Shown piece by piece: positions 11,641-23,929 of a stretch of DNA of 64,000 nt. Both the position numbers and the translations under genes were made by a program. Origin of the DNA: Solea solea (taxonomy: Eukaryota; Chordata; Actinopteri; Pleuronectiformes; Soleidae). A model generated the notes under the pieces. That model was not told the origin of the DNA. It did no database searches and worked only from the letters and a program-made list of their open reading frames with translations. The stretch is from positions 31,523,843-31,587,842 of the forward strand of contig NC_081136.1 of assembly GCF_958295425.1 (NCBI RefSeq), read 5' to 3'. Numbering within the stretch: position 1 is the stretch's first letter; each line of letters opens with the position of its first letter.

Positions 11641-12323
11641 TATGTACATATACGATCTGTCCCTCAGATGTTTTACCTGCCTGGACTGAGTGTATATTCC
11701 TGTTATGTAAGACACTCACTCACTGCAGTCTACTACTGCAATGAACTCAGCATTTTTACCAGGTCACATCCGAGGAGACAACACACACACATCACGCTGC
11801 AGTGGTTCCACAACACAATGTGTGTGTGTGTGTGTCATGAAAATATGACCACACACACACACACACACACACAGTGGGAATGTCTTAGCTGACCTTTTAA
11901 AAGGGTGGAAGAGGGAGGGGAGTGGCAGGAAGCTGGAGCCGGGACAAAGAATGGGATTTTTTTGGAGGGAATTCTTGGAAAAACCACATGAATGTGGAGA
12001 CAGACGAGTCTTTGAGTCGACTGAGTCACTGCTCGAGGTTTTAAATCAGAGCTAATCATCCACAAAAAGTTAATATTTGGTTTTTATTACTTTCCTTATC
12101 CATTAAAACATCACGCAGACCCTTTTTACCTCCCAGTATTCCTCCTCCTTTGTCTGTGTGTTTCTGATGACGACCTGTGATGAAGGTGTGTTTACACTTT
12201 AGCTTGATCTCTTCATCCTGATAACTGTGTTCACTTCTAAGCTTTCTGAAATTGTTTCTCTATATTTGTTTTTTTAGAGTCTCCAGGGAAATTTTTCTTG
12301 CTGCTCTAGATGTCGGACGTCAC

Positions 12324-12936
12324 CAGAGGTGCAAAGAGTAACTGAAATACTCCACTCAAGTAAACGTATCACTGTTTTGATAAAGTACAAGTAAAAGTAC
12401 TGGTATAAAATATACTCAAGTTAAAGGAAAAAAAGTAGCTTGTTTAACATTTACTCAGAGTAAAAGTTACTCAAAGTTACTTTTTTAACGAGGTTCTTGT
12501 GTCGTACAAAAAGGGAACACAAATCTCACATGAATTGTTTTTTAATTAAAGGCAAAACTTTACAAATTAAAGGTGTTGACAAAATAAAACATGTAAACAC
12601 ATAATGTATCAGTCAACATGGGTCAAAGGTCAATGCTTTAACTTTCTCACTCACTCAGGGACCATAATTAGCGGCAATTCACCTGTCCTTGTGTATTCAC
12701 CTGTCCTGTCCTCATCATTTATTCACCTGTCCTGTCATCATTCACATCATTCACCTGTCCTAATCATTCATTCGCCTGTCCTCATCATTCATTTGCCTGT
12801 CCTCATCCTGTCCTCATCCTGTCCTCATCATTTTAAATTTTAAATAAGCTACCTTTTTACTTACTTTAACTTGAGTACTTTTACTTGTACCCATAGTGGT
12901 ATTTTTACTTGAATATTGCAGTACTTTCCACCTCTG
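12324..12936 (+). mobile_element. TIR-bounded non-autonomous DNA element with internal minisatellite
   Basis: The left end is CAGAGGTGCAAAGAGTAACT and the right end is CAGTACTTTCCACCTCTG, inverted copies of each other with mismatches. Further in, CAAGTAAAAGTACT on the left mirrors AGTACTTTTACTTG on the right. The middle (about 12677-12835) is an irregular tandem of TTCACCTGTCCTCATCA-like units. This resembles small transposons common in fish. No clear target duplication is visible. Confidence 0.65.
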
Positions 12937-13551
12937 GTCAGGTCTGAAGCCCATTTACTTTAGTTAGGGACACAGATCTAAACACTGCAACCAGGCATGG
13001 GACAATGTTATTGTGATGACTTAAATAACATGATTTAATATAATTCTTCTGTGTGCAGCTACAGTGGTCGGAAAAAAGATGGGATCGCACGTAGGATACA
13101 TGTTTTCTTTTGTGAAATAAATAATTCATTTAATAAGATCATAATAAGTCATGAGGAGAGATGCAGCTCCACGTTAAAAATAAAACTCACAAAGACTATG
13201 TTTTTGAGTTTGACCGGATTTCCAAGTCACTTCCATTCATAGTTATCACGATAATAGAAGGTAGTAGGTGCGTCACGTCTGACCTTGAATCTTAACCAGA
13301 GAGTTAGACAGGGATTCAAACCAGAACACTTCACACGCCCTGTAATTGCTGCACAGAGTTTGTTTCCAGGAACATTTCATGGGAATTTTTCCAAAACCAC
13401 GACGCTAACTTGATCCCGCTGTGCGTATGAGAACACTTGGATGTGAATTTGTGCTCTCATTACTGCCTTCCGACGTCACTAACCCCACCATCTCTGTAAT
13501 AATCACCGTGAATTCTGAAATAACACGAGAGTCGCTGTTTCAAGTCGATCA

Positions 13552-14530
13552 TTTATTGTTAAAAGATGTGCATGCGACCTTAAAAAACGTTCTTTTTTTC
13601 CTCCACTTTCTTGTCAGCTCAGTGCAAAATAACGTGTCTGACTGAAGCAGCAAACAGAACAATCACATGATGGCACTAAAAAAAGACTGCAGGTATCAAG
13701 TTTTCTGATGAACCGGGTCAACCTTTGCACTCGTACTCAAACACTCTTCAAGTACAGCGTGTTGTCTGTGATAAGATCTTCCGTCTCTATCGGAACGCTC
13801 ATCACTTTAATCGCTATGTACATTACAAGATGAGCGCCTCACGGCCTTGGACCCTCGGAAAATACATTTTCATATCGTACGTCACGTGATTTAAATACTA
13901 CAAAAAAAATACAATACAGCAGACAATCTACGTCGTTGCCATTAACACTTTGTAAAAGTTTATTAATAACATGGAAAATAATATTTGGCCACATGTCAGG
14001 AATGAAAAGGAAAGGGGGAAAAGTGCCGGTGTGTTAATACAAACAAACAACAATACAAAGCATTTAAATCAACCAAAATGTACACTCTGTGATTTGGTAC
14101 CAGTTACGCAGTTGAAATAAAGTCAAAATTCAGCAAATACTGTTCACTCTTCTCCCGGCCGTGTGACGTTCTTCACAAAAGCAGTAGTGTGAAAGTATGT
14201 ACAATAAAAACAAAGGAGTTATTTCCAGTGTATTTTTCACAGTAGCATTTTTTCCTTCTTTTTTATAAAGAAATACAGCCATTTTTAAGCTGTTTTGATT
14301 TATTATTATTATTTTTTTTTTTGTTTCTGTGATTCACATGCAGAGTCCCAGCTCTGCGGCAAGAACCTTCACAGCTTTCGTCAACGAGATCTGAGTGCGT
14401 ATCGTTCCATTTTCACAGTCTGCAGTTAGAAAGGACTCGGTTCACACTCGAGTCTCGGTCTCCGGGTCGAAGCAAAGTCCTCCGGGTTCACGAAGCGACG
14501 GTCGTACAAACACAATTTCTTGACACCCGC
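13552..14530 (-). other. tmem60: TMEM60 3' UTR (putative)
   Basis: This is sequence downstream of the TMEM60 stop on the minus strand. Minus-strand AATAAA signals (TTTATT on the plus strand) occur at 14299-14304, 13959-13964 and 13552-13557. The farthest would give a 3' UTR of roughly 1 kb. The end point is a guess from signal positions only. Confidence 0.45.
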
Positions 14531-14848
14531 TCAGGCCTCCCTCCTCTCAGGGAAGATGTTCAGCCCCAGCTCCACCAGCGCTCCCAGCAACATGGTCCAC
14601 AGCGGGATGCACACAAACGTCAGCTTCACGTCGGCCAGCTTCTCCAGCTTGGCGCACAGAGTCAGGCAGAAGCCCAGCTTGAGCAGCATGGCCGTCAGGT
14701 ACCAGGCCCGCAGACGCAGGTCCGGGGAGCCGTTGCGAGGGTCGTACCCGGGCTTGCAGCGGCCGGCCATTTTGATGGCCAGCATGAGGATGAGGATGCC
14801 ATCGAAGACCCAGACGGGGAGGAAGATGAGGAACCAGTTCCACTGAAC
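14531..14848 (-). CDS. tmem60: TMEM60 last coding exon
   Basis: It encodes residues 29-133, with three of the four hydrophobic segments and the conserved AIKMAGRCKPGYDPRNGS loop between helices 2 and 3. The TGA stop is the complement of 14531-14533. Confidence 0.93.
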   Translation of the reverse strand, partial: VQWNWFLIFLPVWVFDGILILMLAIKMAGRCKPGYDPRNGSPDLRLRAWYLTAMLLKLGFCLTLCAKLEKLADVKLTFVCIPLWTMLLGALVELGLNIFPERREA

Positions 14849-15633
14849 CTGGAAGGATGGAGAAGATGATGTCATTCTCATAGTCATAGTCTCACTTTGC
14901 CTTGAGCAGGTTACACAAAACAGATATCTCATCATTAGACAGCCTTTTTATGACCAGAAAGTGACATTTGTGGACCTGCTCACATCCTCCACCAAAGTCC
15001 ATAGAGAAAATCAAGAATTTTACATCACAGCTGATCCACTGCTACGGCCTTTAGGTAAATTCAAATGTGTTATTTTGTGACTTTGGTGTTTGAGGTCCTT
15101 TGTTCATGTTTATATAAGTGACACAAACCTAGGCTGTGTGATGTAATGAGGTTGCAGTAGACGAGCAGCCCCTGTGTCCCCAAGAGCTAAAAACGCAGAT
15201 TTTCACTATGGACCTTGGTGTGGGAGAGTGAACTGCTTATCGACTTATGTTTACATTTGAAAAAGGCTGTCTAAACGGTGAGATACATTGATTGTATGGA
15301 TCTTGGAGATGGCAAAGTCAGTGCTGTTGACGTTATGTGTCATAAAACCATCACAAATGATTCCTTTAATGCTTCTTTCATTTTGAATACAGACAAAATA
15401 AGGTAAGAATAACCTTAATATTGACAATTAAATCACAATTACTGAATAGTGGTGGAGGTTTGTGATAGATATAAGCGGAGACAATGCACAGACTGTAATC
15501 CACAAGGCAGCTAATGTAACAGAAATGTATAATATTTGAACCCTCTTACCTTCCCATCCAGTTTGAGCACGAGCATGATGAGGAAGACCAGGGTGAAGAC
15601 CCAGGTTAGTAAAACCCTTTGAGCCAGAGACAT
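14531..15633 (-). CDS. tmem60: TMEM60, small multi-pass membrane protein
   Basis: Two coding exons on the minus strand join in phase 0: 15633-15550 (28 codons, MSLAQRVLLTWVFTLVFLIM to LDGK) and 14848-14531 (105 codons plus TGA, from VQWNWFLIFLPVWVFDGILI to PERREA). The donor reads GGGAAG|GTAAGA and the acceptor CCTTCCAG|GTTCAG. The product is 133 residues, the length I recall for human TMEM60. Four hydrophobic stretches are visible at about residues 5-23, 33-51, 76-95 and 105-124. The family is a poorly characterised integral membrane protein without a known enzymatic motif. The ATG has G at -3. It sits between RSBN1L and PHTF2 in opposite orientation, as in mammals. Confidence 0.95.
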
Positions 15634-15641
15634 GTCCCTAA
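15550..15641 (-). CDS. tmem60: TMEM60 first coding exon
   Basis: The exon follows a minus-strand acceptor reading CCACAG, with 8 bases of 5' UTR before the ATG at 15633-15631. It encodes the first 28 residues, including the first membrane helix, and ends at a GTAAGA donor. A non-coding first exon probably lies at about 15.85-16.05 kb, but its boundaries are not certain. Confidence 0.9.
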
Positions 15642-15849
15642 CTGTGGACACACACACATTTAAATGCACCATTAAAACACAACACAAGAATATACAGACA
15701 TGCAAGAATTGCTAAATTAAATGTAAGCACAGTATTGTCTTGATTCAATTTTAAATGTTCTATCCTTCATCGTTAGTTAGCCGCCCTCACAACCACTGAT
15801 AGCCTGGTAGCATTTAGCTCAGCGCTCGGGTGTTTATTTTTAAAAGACA

Positions 15850-16100
15850 CCTCGAAACGTTTCTAAATGAATAACGTAAGCATTTTTTTCCCAGTCTGCA
15901 ATGTCTCACTCTCATACTCACATCACGTCTGTGGTCATTTGTCACATAATAATCGGCGAACGAGTCCGTTAACTGTATCATTTACAGACAGAAGAGGCAG
16001 GTCTGCGGGTCCGTTATGCGCCGTGTGTCCCGCCCACTGCGGAAGCTCATTGGTCCGTCGGTCCTTTACGTCACATGATTTTTATGCCAATCATTCGGCG
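15850..16100. promoter_or_regulatory. Probable TMEM60 promoter, part of a divergent TMEM60/PHTF2 control region
   Basis: Upstream of TMEM60 there is a locally GC-richer stretch with an ETS-like CGGAAG at 16040-16045, a CCAAT box on the minus strand (ATTGG at 16049-16053) and a CRE-like TTACGTCA at 16066-16073 followed by CATGA. No TATA box is evident. Motif clustering near the 5' end of a housekeeping-type gene suggests a promoter; start sites are not defined by sequence alone. Confidence 0.45.
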
Positions 16101-16780
16101 GTCTAACCGTAAAGTATGTGTAGAGACGCAATCTTGCTGCGCCTATGACAAGCTTTTTATTTTTTTTATTTATTTTTTTTAACATTTAATCGCAAAGTTT
16201 GACTGTGTGGAATTACCGTTACAGATATATGTGATTCAGTGGTTACTAGTCAAAATGACGTCACAGATTGTCGTTATTCTGTTTTTACTACGTCACTTTT
16301 GCCATTCATGTGTATGGGGTTTGTCATAGATATCTACAACTTCAATCTGACGATTTGAAACTTCTTAAAAAAGGACACTGTAGATATATTTGATTAAGAA
16401 TAGTTGCGGATGTTTTGAACTTGGAGTATGACTCGTCATAAAATCTGAAACTCTACCAATAATGACATTTATTATTATTTCTTCTTCAGATTTGAAAATG
16501 AGTAAATAGCTGTAGTGTACGTCAATGTCCACTAGAGGTCAGCAAAGCTCTTTTGAAGCCTTAGATCATTTTTGGGGTTGATGTATAACTCTAAGGTTAT
16601 GCTTTACAAAAGGCACTCAATTGTGTCTTGGTTTGCTTGGTTGTATTTGTGGTGTGACATGTTTATGATTAATATTTCACCTTGTCTTTGCTCGTTGTTG
16701 CTGACGAGCGTTGGCTTAAAAAAATGTGACGGCGCGTTTACATGGTGGTTTACGGTGCTGAGCTGGAGTTGTGTGTTTTT
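16101..16780. other. Spacer between TMEM60 and PHTF2
   Basis: This is about 0.7 kb of AT-rich non-coding sequence between the divergent genes. It contains poly-T and TTA runs and no convincing open frame. Confidence 0.5.
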
Positions 16781-16789
16781 ACAGTGAAG

Positions 16790-16957
16790 GAGAAATATCA
16801 GTGCGGGCAGAAGCAGCAGAGGAAACGGACTCTCAGCTGGAACATCTCCCCCCTTTCCTCACCGTGGAGCAGTGGAGCGGACTGACTGCTGACTTAAACC
16901 GCGTCTGTGAATCTCGGCGGCGGGTCTACGTGTGTGTCTTCGTGCGAGGAAACTGAG
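16790..16957 (+). other. phtf2: PHTF2 putative non-coding first exon
   Basis: This locally GC-rich stretch ends in a strong donor, CTGAG|GTGAGA (donor GT at 16958). It lies on the correct strand upstream of the PHTF2 coding exons and head-to-head with TMEM60. The 5' boundary is approximate. It contains no frame that continues into PHTF2, so it would be 5' UTR. Confidence 0.45.
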
Positions 16958-17012
16958 GTGAGACGGAGTGGTTTTCGTGCGTGGTGTGTTTGGACTGCAA
17001 TGACTGCGGCAG

Positions 17013-17014
<2 letters not shown>

Positions 17015-17064
<50 letters not shown>
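17015..17064 (+). repeat. (GT)n microsatellite near PHTF2 exon 1
   Basis: About 50 bases of GT repeats start about 60 bases after the putative first-exon donor. Confidence 0.93.
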
Positions 17065-17067
<3 letters not shown>

Positions 17068-19579
17068 TGTTGGCTCTTTGTGGCTGCCGGTAGCTTTGCT
17101 AACCATGTAGCACGACGTGAGCTAGGAGCTTAGGGAGGAAGAGGAGGATGAGGAAGACTTTTTCCTCTCTTGAGTGTGTGAGTGAGAGAAGTGAACCATG
17201 AAAACAGTGTGAAAACGCATCCACATGTATTGTAGCTTTAAAATTAGCTGCCTCCTCTGTAGGTGATTTCACAGCGTGCTACAGGTCATGTCCTCTTCTT
17301 TTTTTTGGTGTGAAAACACACGGACCCGCTGTCGTGCACTTGCACACTGACTTATTTGACACCAGTGTTCTTTAAACGTGAACATTTTCGCCTTTTATTC
17401 GAGTAGCTTCTTTCATCATAAGTCACTTGAATGTTGTCATTGTTGTAGATGAAATAACCATCATTACCTTTACTGTGTGGGTAGACTCTGGGGTCCTTTG
17501 CCCCCCAAATCATTATGAATTATTCATAAAACTTGTTTGTCACAAACAGCTAATTCACTACTGACTGTGACCTTTGATGGACAGCTACACCACTGATACC
17601 ACTTTCTTGTTTGTCGATATTGGTAGTGCTTGGGCCAATACCGATTTATATACAGAGGTCATTAAGGTTGTTTTCACACCTAATAGTCAGCTAGACTCGG
17701 TTCAGTTGGGGACTGGGTTCAGTTGGAGGTTGCAACATTCAGCCGGTCCGAGTTTGCTTTCACACTTGTTTATTTTGCTCAGATACAGATATAGTGCAGA
17801 TAATATCGTGCATCCCCAGTATAATATTGATATCGGTCCAAAACAGTAATTTTACATCTTGTCAACTACTAAGGCTGGGGTCATACTGAACATGTAATTG
17901 TTTTTGGTCAAAAACTATTTTAAAAAGTGTGTTCTGAATTCAATTTTTCCCCCTCAGAATTCTGACTTTAATTATGCCAGAATTTAGATCTTGATACCAG
18001 GCTTCTCTTTTTCTTATAGGGCCTTAGCACGAAAGCGCCAGAGGACCAAACCTGTTGTGATTCTTCTTCTTCTTATTATTATTATTATTGTTATTATTAT
18101 TATTATTATTATTAGTTGTTCAAATGTGGCCTTGCTGCCCTCATCCTCTTTTGTAGTTTTGCATTATATATTGTCTTAAAGTCAAGGTTTAGTTTGATGT
18201 TCACTGTGTAGTTAGGTTTAAAATGTAATTTATTGTTTTGTATGTATTGTATGTTACGGCATGTTCTCATGAGAAGATAGAAACTGTTTCAGTTTGAGCT
18301 CTGCCGTTGTTCAGCCTGCGATGCTGTGTAAATCAACTCGTATGACAAAGACACATATGATTCCTTAACTTTGCAGTGTGAATCGAGCAACAAAATGGTG
18401 GCCAGTTAATTTGTTCCTCAATCAACCACTTGATTAACGGACTTGCCTCAGTCACTGGTGTCAGTCAGCTGCTCTGTGACCTTCAGCTGCCTCGACCTGC
18501 ACCGTGTCGCAGCCTTTCAGCAGGCGTTCAGCAGGAGTTCAGGCTCATAGTTAATCAGACCGTGTTGTTATCCAACATGACTTGCCATGCAGCCAGTCTG
18601 TCTCTTCCACTGTCTGACTAACGCTGTCATCACTCACCCAGCAGTCATTCCTGTATGAATTAACTGCGTCAACAGGATGGTTAAATTAAGTGTTTTCAAA
18701 TGTTTTCTTTCTATTGTCTCTATATCTATATATAGATATTGAATGATGAACACATTTGTTATGAAAATCTTTCCGCCTCCGATTTGAACGAGTGCTGGAT
18801 CATATGTGGTTTTGGCTCGACTGTTTTTTGGACCTCCATCAAGAATGTTCACATGTTTGTGTCACCTGAAGACACCGATAGCACTGTTTAGTGTGGACTT
18901 CTGTAATTTCATATTTAACTCTAGTCCTTTTCTCTCAAAGTCGAGCCTCTGGAGTATTACTGTTGCGTAACAGTGACACAGAGCTACCAGATTTCAACAC
19001 ATTCATTTTTAAAAATAGATTTGCCATGGTTTTTTGGATGTTATATAAAAACTGTAATGGGCTTCCGAGCAGGTCTCTTCTAATGTAGATGGTCTTCAGC
19101 AGTAAGGGAACCTGTTGTGGTCTGTGTGTTTGTTAGCTGTTGACAGATGAGAGGTGACAATCTTCATTCCTACCAGCCTTTAATAACATACGGTCTGACT
19201 GTCCTCACTCACACCTGACACACCTGGGAGTTCTCGCACACTACGGCTGAGCATTTAATTGTTTTTCGCAGTTTGAAACAATGCAATGAGCAAGATCACA
19301 AAGGCAGCAATTTCAGATACAGACAACATGTTTATACAACGGATCTGACCCAGCCAAGGTTTAGGCATTACTGTTAATGGTTATGCATGTCTTTAAGACT
19401 GTAGGCACGGTTACATTTCAAACCATTGTCAGATGAGTTCACCCTTCAACGCCACACGACTCTCTCTTTGTTTCTCAGTTTAACAGTGTTTGGATCTCAT
19501 GTTGCACAGTCACATTCTCGCGTCAAGAAAATGATTTGTTTCACGTCATGACAAAGGCAACAGCAACACAGACTCAGTA

Positions 19580-20050
19580 TCAGTATTGGGTACCTCACGA
19601 TACGATAGAATAGATGGTCCACGATACCAATAATATCGCGATATGACGATTTGGCGATAATCAATACATTGCAAGACAATCATTTTGTCGGACAACGTCT
19701 GTGAAGAGTTAAAAGTGCAGGATTTCTCTATTTATTCGCAACATAGGGAACAAAGTGCATATAAGTCTATGTATTGAACATGGATGGGTGCATCTCTTAA
19801 CGTAGCTCTCCACCATTATCCCGCTGTAAACCCCCTCTTCTTTGGCCAGGTAATTTCCACTCAAGTTTCCCCTCATTCATTTGAGCAGCGCCACCATGAG
19901 GAGACATGAAGTAGCATCGTCCGGTGAGACTGTTTCCTTTAGAGGAACTTATTCATTAAAATGTCGATATTTATTTAAATGTAACGATTATCGCATTGCA
20001 CGAGGAAGGACGGCCATATATCACCAAATCGATATTTTGACCCACCCCTC
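19580..20050. repeat. Probable interspersed repeat with GATA/CGATA-rich arms
   Basis: The left side holds TACCTCACGATACGATAGAA and CGATACCAATAATATCGCGA; the right side holds AACGATTATCGCATTGCACG and ATCACCAAATCGATATTTTG. This resembles non-autonomous elements common in fish. Ends are not defined. Confidence 0.4.
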
Positions 20051-21750
20051 CTCATGACTAAAATACTTGGCGAAATAGGCTGCTGCTAGCTCTTTGACCT
20101 CTTTGCTTGTGAGCTCTCCAACTATTATAGTATGCATAATATATAAATAAATATGCTTCCTGTCCAGGCCGGTATACACACAAACACTCCCTCAGTCAGG
20201 TTTGACATTTCTGTTAATGAAGACCAAACAGAGGTTCATTAACTTTCATTCAGTTCATGGAGGGTAGTTCATGGTTTTGTTGGTTTCTCAGATGATAAGG
20301 CCTCATCACGTTTGAAATCTGAAATGATGGCATGTTAAATTTTAACCTTACATTTTTAAGCCTTCACTCAAAGGTTGATAGTCTGGTCAGCGGTTTGCAT
20401 GAAAGCACTTGTCAGTCACAGAGTAGCTTTGCATCGGGTTTGAATGTCCCTTTGTGTGTGTGCGTTAGCATCCACAGACTCTTTATAGTCACTTGTCTCT
20501 CACTCTCTCCTTCTGTCTGTCTCTTTGAGGAGTCCTCCGGGCAGTGCTGTTTGCATTGCACGGCTTGATTTTCCCTACAGAGCTGGTTACATCATCGGCT
20601 GCAAGATAGTTACATCACAACACTATTAAATCTGCAAAGTGACCTGCAAGACACTGACATAACCCATAGAAATACAGCCATTTTAGAACCAAGTGTGAAG
20701 GTCACACACTTGTGGCGACAAACCAGTCATGCAGTGTACTAAATATGATTGTTTAGTTAAAGTAAATACATCAATATTCTACCAATTTCATCTTAAATAG
20801 GTATTTATTCGGTAGAAAAAGCACAGATGTTGCTGGCTCATATGTAGACGGCAATATTTTGCTGTTAACCTGAACAGTTTAAAGAAGACTTAATTGTATA
20901 AACGGAATTTCCAAAAGACCCTGACCCTAAGTAAGGTCATACTGAGCTATAATCAGATTGAGAAGGCAACAAAAATTATTAAAAAATGTGTGGATGTGTG
21001 TGTGGATGGTAATTAGAACACTTTATGCTCAGTCAATAATCAGATTGAGAAGGGAAGTATTTTAACATTAGTTGCATTACACTATGTAGAATATGTACAC
21101 AATCCTAATCACATTACAACGTCCTATAGGAGGTTTTACAGCAGTAGACGTAGACATAGTTATGTTATTTTCTTGATTATTCAAATTGTCTTGTAAAATC
21201 GTTTTCTCCTCAAAGTAAAGATGTTCACGTTAATCTCATAGAGGAGCAAAGAAATCCGAGATTATTCCTATTTAAGAGAGTGAACTCAGCAAATCAGATA
21301 AGTCAATTACCGCAGACTTAAATCAGACAAGGCTCTGTAACCAGGAATTTAAACAAGAATGTAAATGGAATATTCTTTTGAAACGACTCATTTTTCATCT
21401 TTGGTTGATTTGTAATAGCAAAGATCAAAAGAAATCAATAATACAGTGTACTCTTAATGTAAATGCATTGAACTTTTGACTTTTCCACAGTGCATTCATC
21501 TCCATCTAGACTCTGAGGTACCACGAAAAACCAAAATAATGCTTATTTGACTGTCGAGTGCCAGCTGATATCCGGTTACTGTTGCTTTTGCTCCAAACCG
21601 CTGCAGTTGTGGTTTTGATGAACAGCTCTGTCCCTCGTTCCTTTCACAAGACCTTAGTCCGCCTTGAACTCGTCTGTGTGGTTTCTCTCGACTTTTGATG
21701 TGTAAAAACTGTCGCTGTGTTGTGCTGGAGACGGCCATGTCGGCACTGTG

Positions 21751-21778
21751 CAGCAGCAGCAGCAGCAGCAGCAGCAGC
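21751..21778 (+). repeat. (CAG)9 trinucleotide repeat
   Basis: Nine CAG units in PHTF2 intron 1. A second CAG stretch with one interruption lies at 32168-32205. Confidence 0.93.
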
Positions 21779-22553
21779 GCTAATGATTTAGCTGCTGCAG
21801 TAGTACAAGAGTGAAGTTCCTCTTGGTTACCTCCCTTGTTTGACTGCAACTATCCAGGCTATTTTTGTTGGCCTCAGAGTAAACACATCAGGTATTTCAG
21901 CCATTCAAAATACAGAAAGTACACCTATAATTACCCCAAAAAATGTAGGGCTGGGTTAAAAAAAAACATTTTCTGATTCCCCTGTATCCTCAACATAAAC
22001 CTTGCAAACTATTGCGGTCATGTAAGACTTAACCACAATAATCCCCCTATTTTCAGACTATGCACTGTTAGTCTGTGAGTAAAACTGAAAAATGTGTAAT
22101 CAAAGTTATGTTATTGACCATACTTTCATGTTATAAGTTTAACAGACGTTATATAAACTTATATATATAAGTTTAAACTTATATATAGTCAACATTTTCA
22201 ACTGCTGCTCTTTTTCTTTGTTTTCTGACCATTTTCTGCTCAAACTAGAGACAAGTTTGTAAGAAAATCCCAGTAGAACAGCAGTTTCTGAAATATTCAC
22301 ACCGTCGTGTCTGACACCAGCCACCATGCCACGTTCTGATGCTGCGTTCGAACTTCAGCGACTGTGACTATGTCTGTGACTGAATGCATATAGTTGCTGA
22401 CACGTATTGGAGCCTGATTCGACATTTGTGTTGACAAACAGTTGAACGGGTGTACCTAATCAAGTGGCTGGTGAGTGCATGACAGCTGTTGATGCTTTGA
22501 AAGTCACATGTCATCATGTCTCTCTCTCTCTCTCTCTCTCTCTGTATGTCCAG

Positions 22554-22614
22554 CTCCTGATCCAGTTTGGCTGTGAGGACGAAACATTAGTCTGCTACAC
22601 GGCCTTAACCAGAG
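22554..22614 (+). other. phtf2: Candidate PHTF2 5' UTR exon inside intron 1
   Basis: A 61-nt segment is flanked by a long (TC)n polypyrimidine tract ending TATGTCCAG and by a consensus donor, CCAGAG|GTGAGT. No protein similarity is recognised and the position is upstream of the start codon, so it would be an untranslated, possibly alternative, exon. It could also be a chance splice-site pair. Confidence 0.4.
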
Positions 22615-22829
22615 GTGAGTTCACCGTGTGTGGTTTTGAGTTGTTGTCAGCCCCCACCCCCCACACACACACACACCCATTCTTAAAAAAAACCTGTGTT
22701 TACCTCTTGTGCTCTTCTCACAAAGGAAGTGTAGCTTTTTTTTTTTGTTCCTTTTGTCTGTGTCCCACACGATGACAGAAGTTGTGTCTCTGCAGGGTCA
22801 GCGTTTGCGTGTGTACTCGTGTGAAGTTG

Positions 22830-22987
22830 GTTTGTGGACTAAACAAGACATTTGAGATCATCATTTCTAGGTTTGGTAAACACCGATAAACATTTTCTGA
22901 TATTTTACAGACCTAACACGTGCTCGATTAATTGAGAAAACAATCAATAGATTCATCAATTATGATAATGGTAAGTTGCAGCCCTAC
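22830..22987 (+). mobile_element. hAT-like element fragment (3' half)
   Basis: It matches the right half of the family, from GGTTTGTGGACTAAACAAGA to GGTAAGTTGCAGCCCTA, and keeps a recognisable right terminus. Confidence 0.6.
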
Positions 22988-23929
22988 CTGCAGTGTGCAG
23001 ACTAAACTAGACTAGACTGAACTGGACTGTGTAACATTAACAAATCTGACAAAAACCCTCAAATGTTGGTCAGCCAAAAATAACTCGACCCAGGAAGGAT
23101 GGCTCATTGATGTTCGGCCAAAAGTCTAAATTAGAAACATCCTGTCCTATAAAGCAGCCACAGTAAGGATCGTTCCATGAAGAAGGATTGCTATGTCGAC
23201 TGAACCGATTAGATTATTGGCATGTGATGAATTTAGATCAACCACCTGACTACAGTTACAAGATGAGTAAGTTGTGTTTTGTCATGAAAGCATTTTAAAT
23301 GTGTGTCTGTGAGCCTGATCACTGATCATTTTCTTTCTTCCTTCAGTATGTATCGGTATCTCGTCCATGTGAGCTGCACACTTTTACGCGCATGACTCCT
23401 TTTAACTAATGAACAGCAGCGTGAGTGTGTGTTTGGACCGTTTTACTTGTGTAATCACCGACCTTGTCAGGACCTGTAGTCCTCATGGAGACCAAAACCT
23501 GGTCCTGATGAGGCAGAACTTGGTTAAGTTTAAGTAAATCTAAGTCGATTCAAATCAATAGAGGTCAATGCAGAGTCCTCGCTGCACAGTGTGTGTGTGT
23601 AGGTCAAGTGTAGGGTTTTGTGGTGTTACTTGAGATTGTTAGAGAATCCCAACTATAGGGTAAGGAAAACATGATCCTCACGTCCTGCAACCCCTTCATT
23701 ACACACACACACACACAGAATCCCCCTGTCACCTCCGACCCTTCATCACTGATTGTGTGGCGTTCCGTTTCTTGTAGGCATGCAAATTATCCACACACAC
23801 ACACACACACACGTGCCCCCTCGGCCCGGCTTAGAAATGTAACCTGCACCCATCATGAAATATAGAACACCCAGAGAGAGAGAGAACAGCTTGTGTTACT
23901 AATCACGAGTTTCCAGACTCATGAAGGAG

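Larger units (their letters stand above)
8371..13550. other. Intergenic or extended-UTR sequence between RSBN1L and TMEM60
   Basis: No gene is recognised here. The stretch contains AT microsatellites (9281-9360, 11519-11640), short fragments resembling common teleost interspersed repeats (9855-9925; 10640-10745; a TTTTATCC..GTGACTTACAA motif near 10940-10970), GT/CA tracts near 11818-11872, and a TIR-bounded element at 12324-12936. Short open frames here look like chance or repeat-derived frames. Confidence 0.55.

Noticed and set aside
11483..11744. Tyr/Ile-rich open frames on both strands
   Set aside because: They are translations of the (TA)n tract; no family resemblance.
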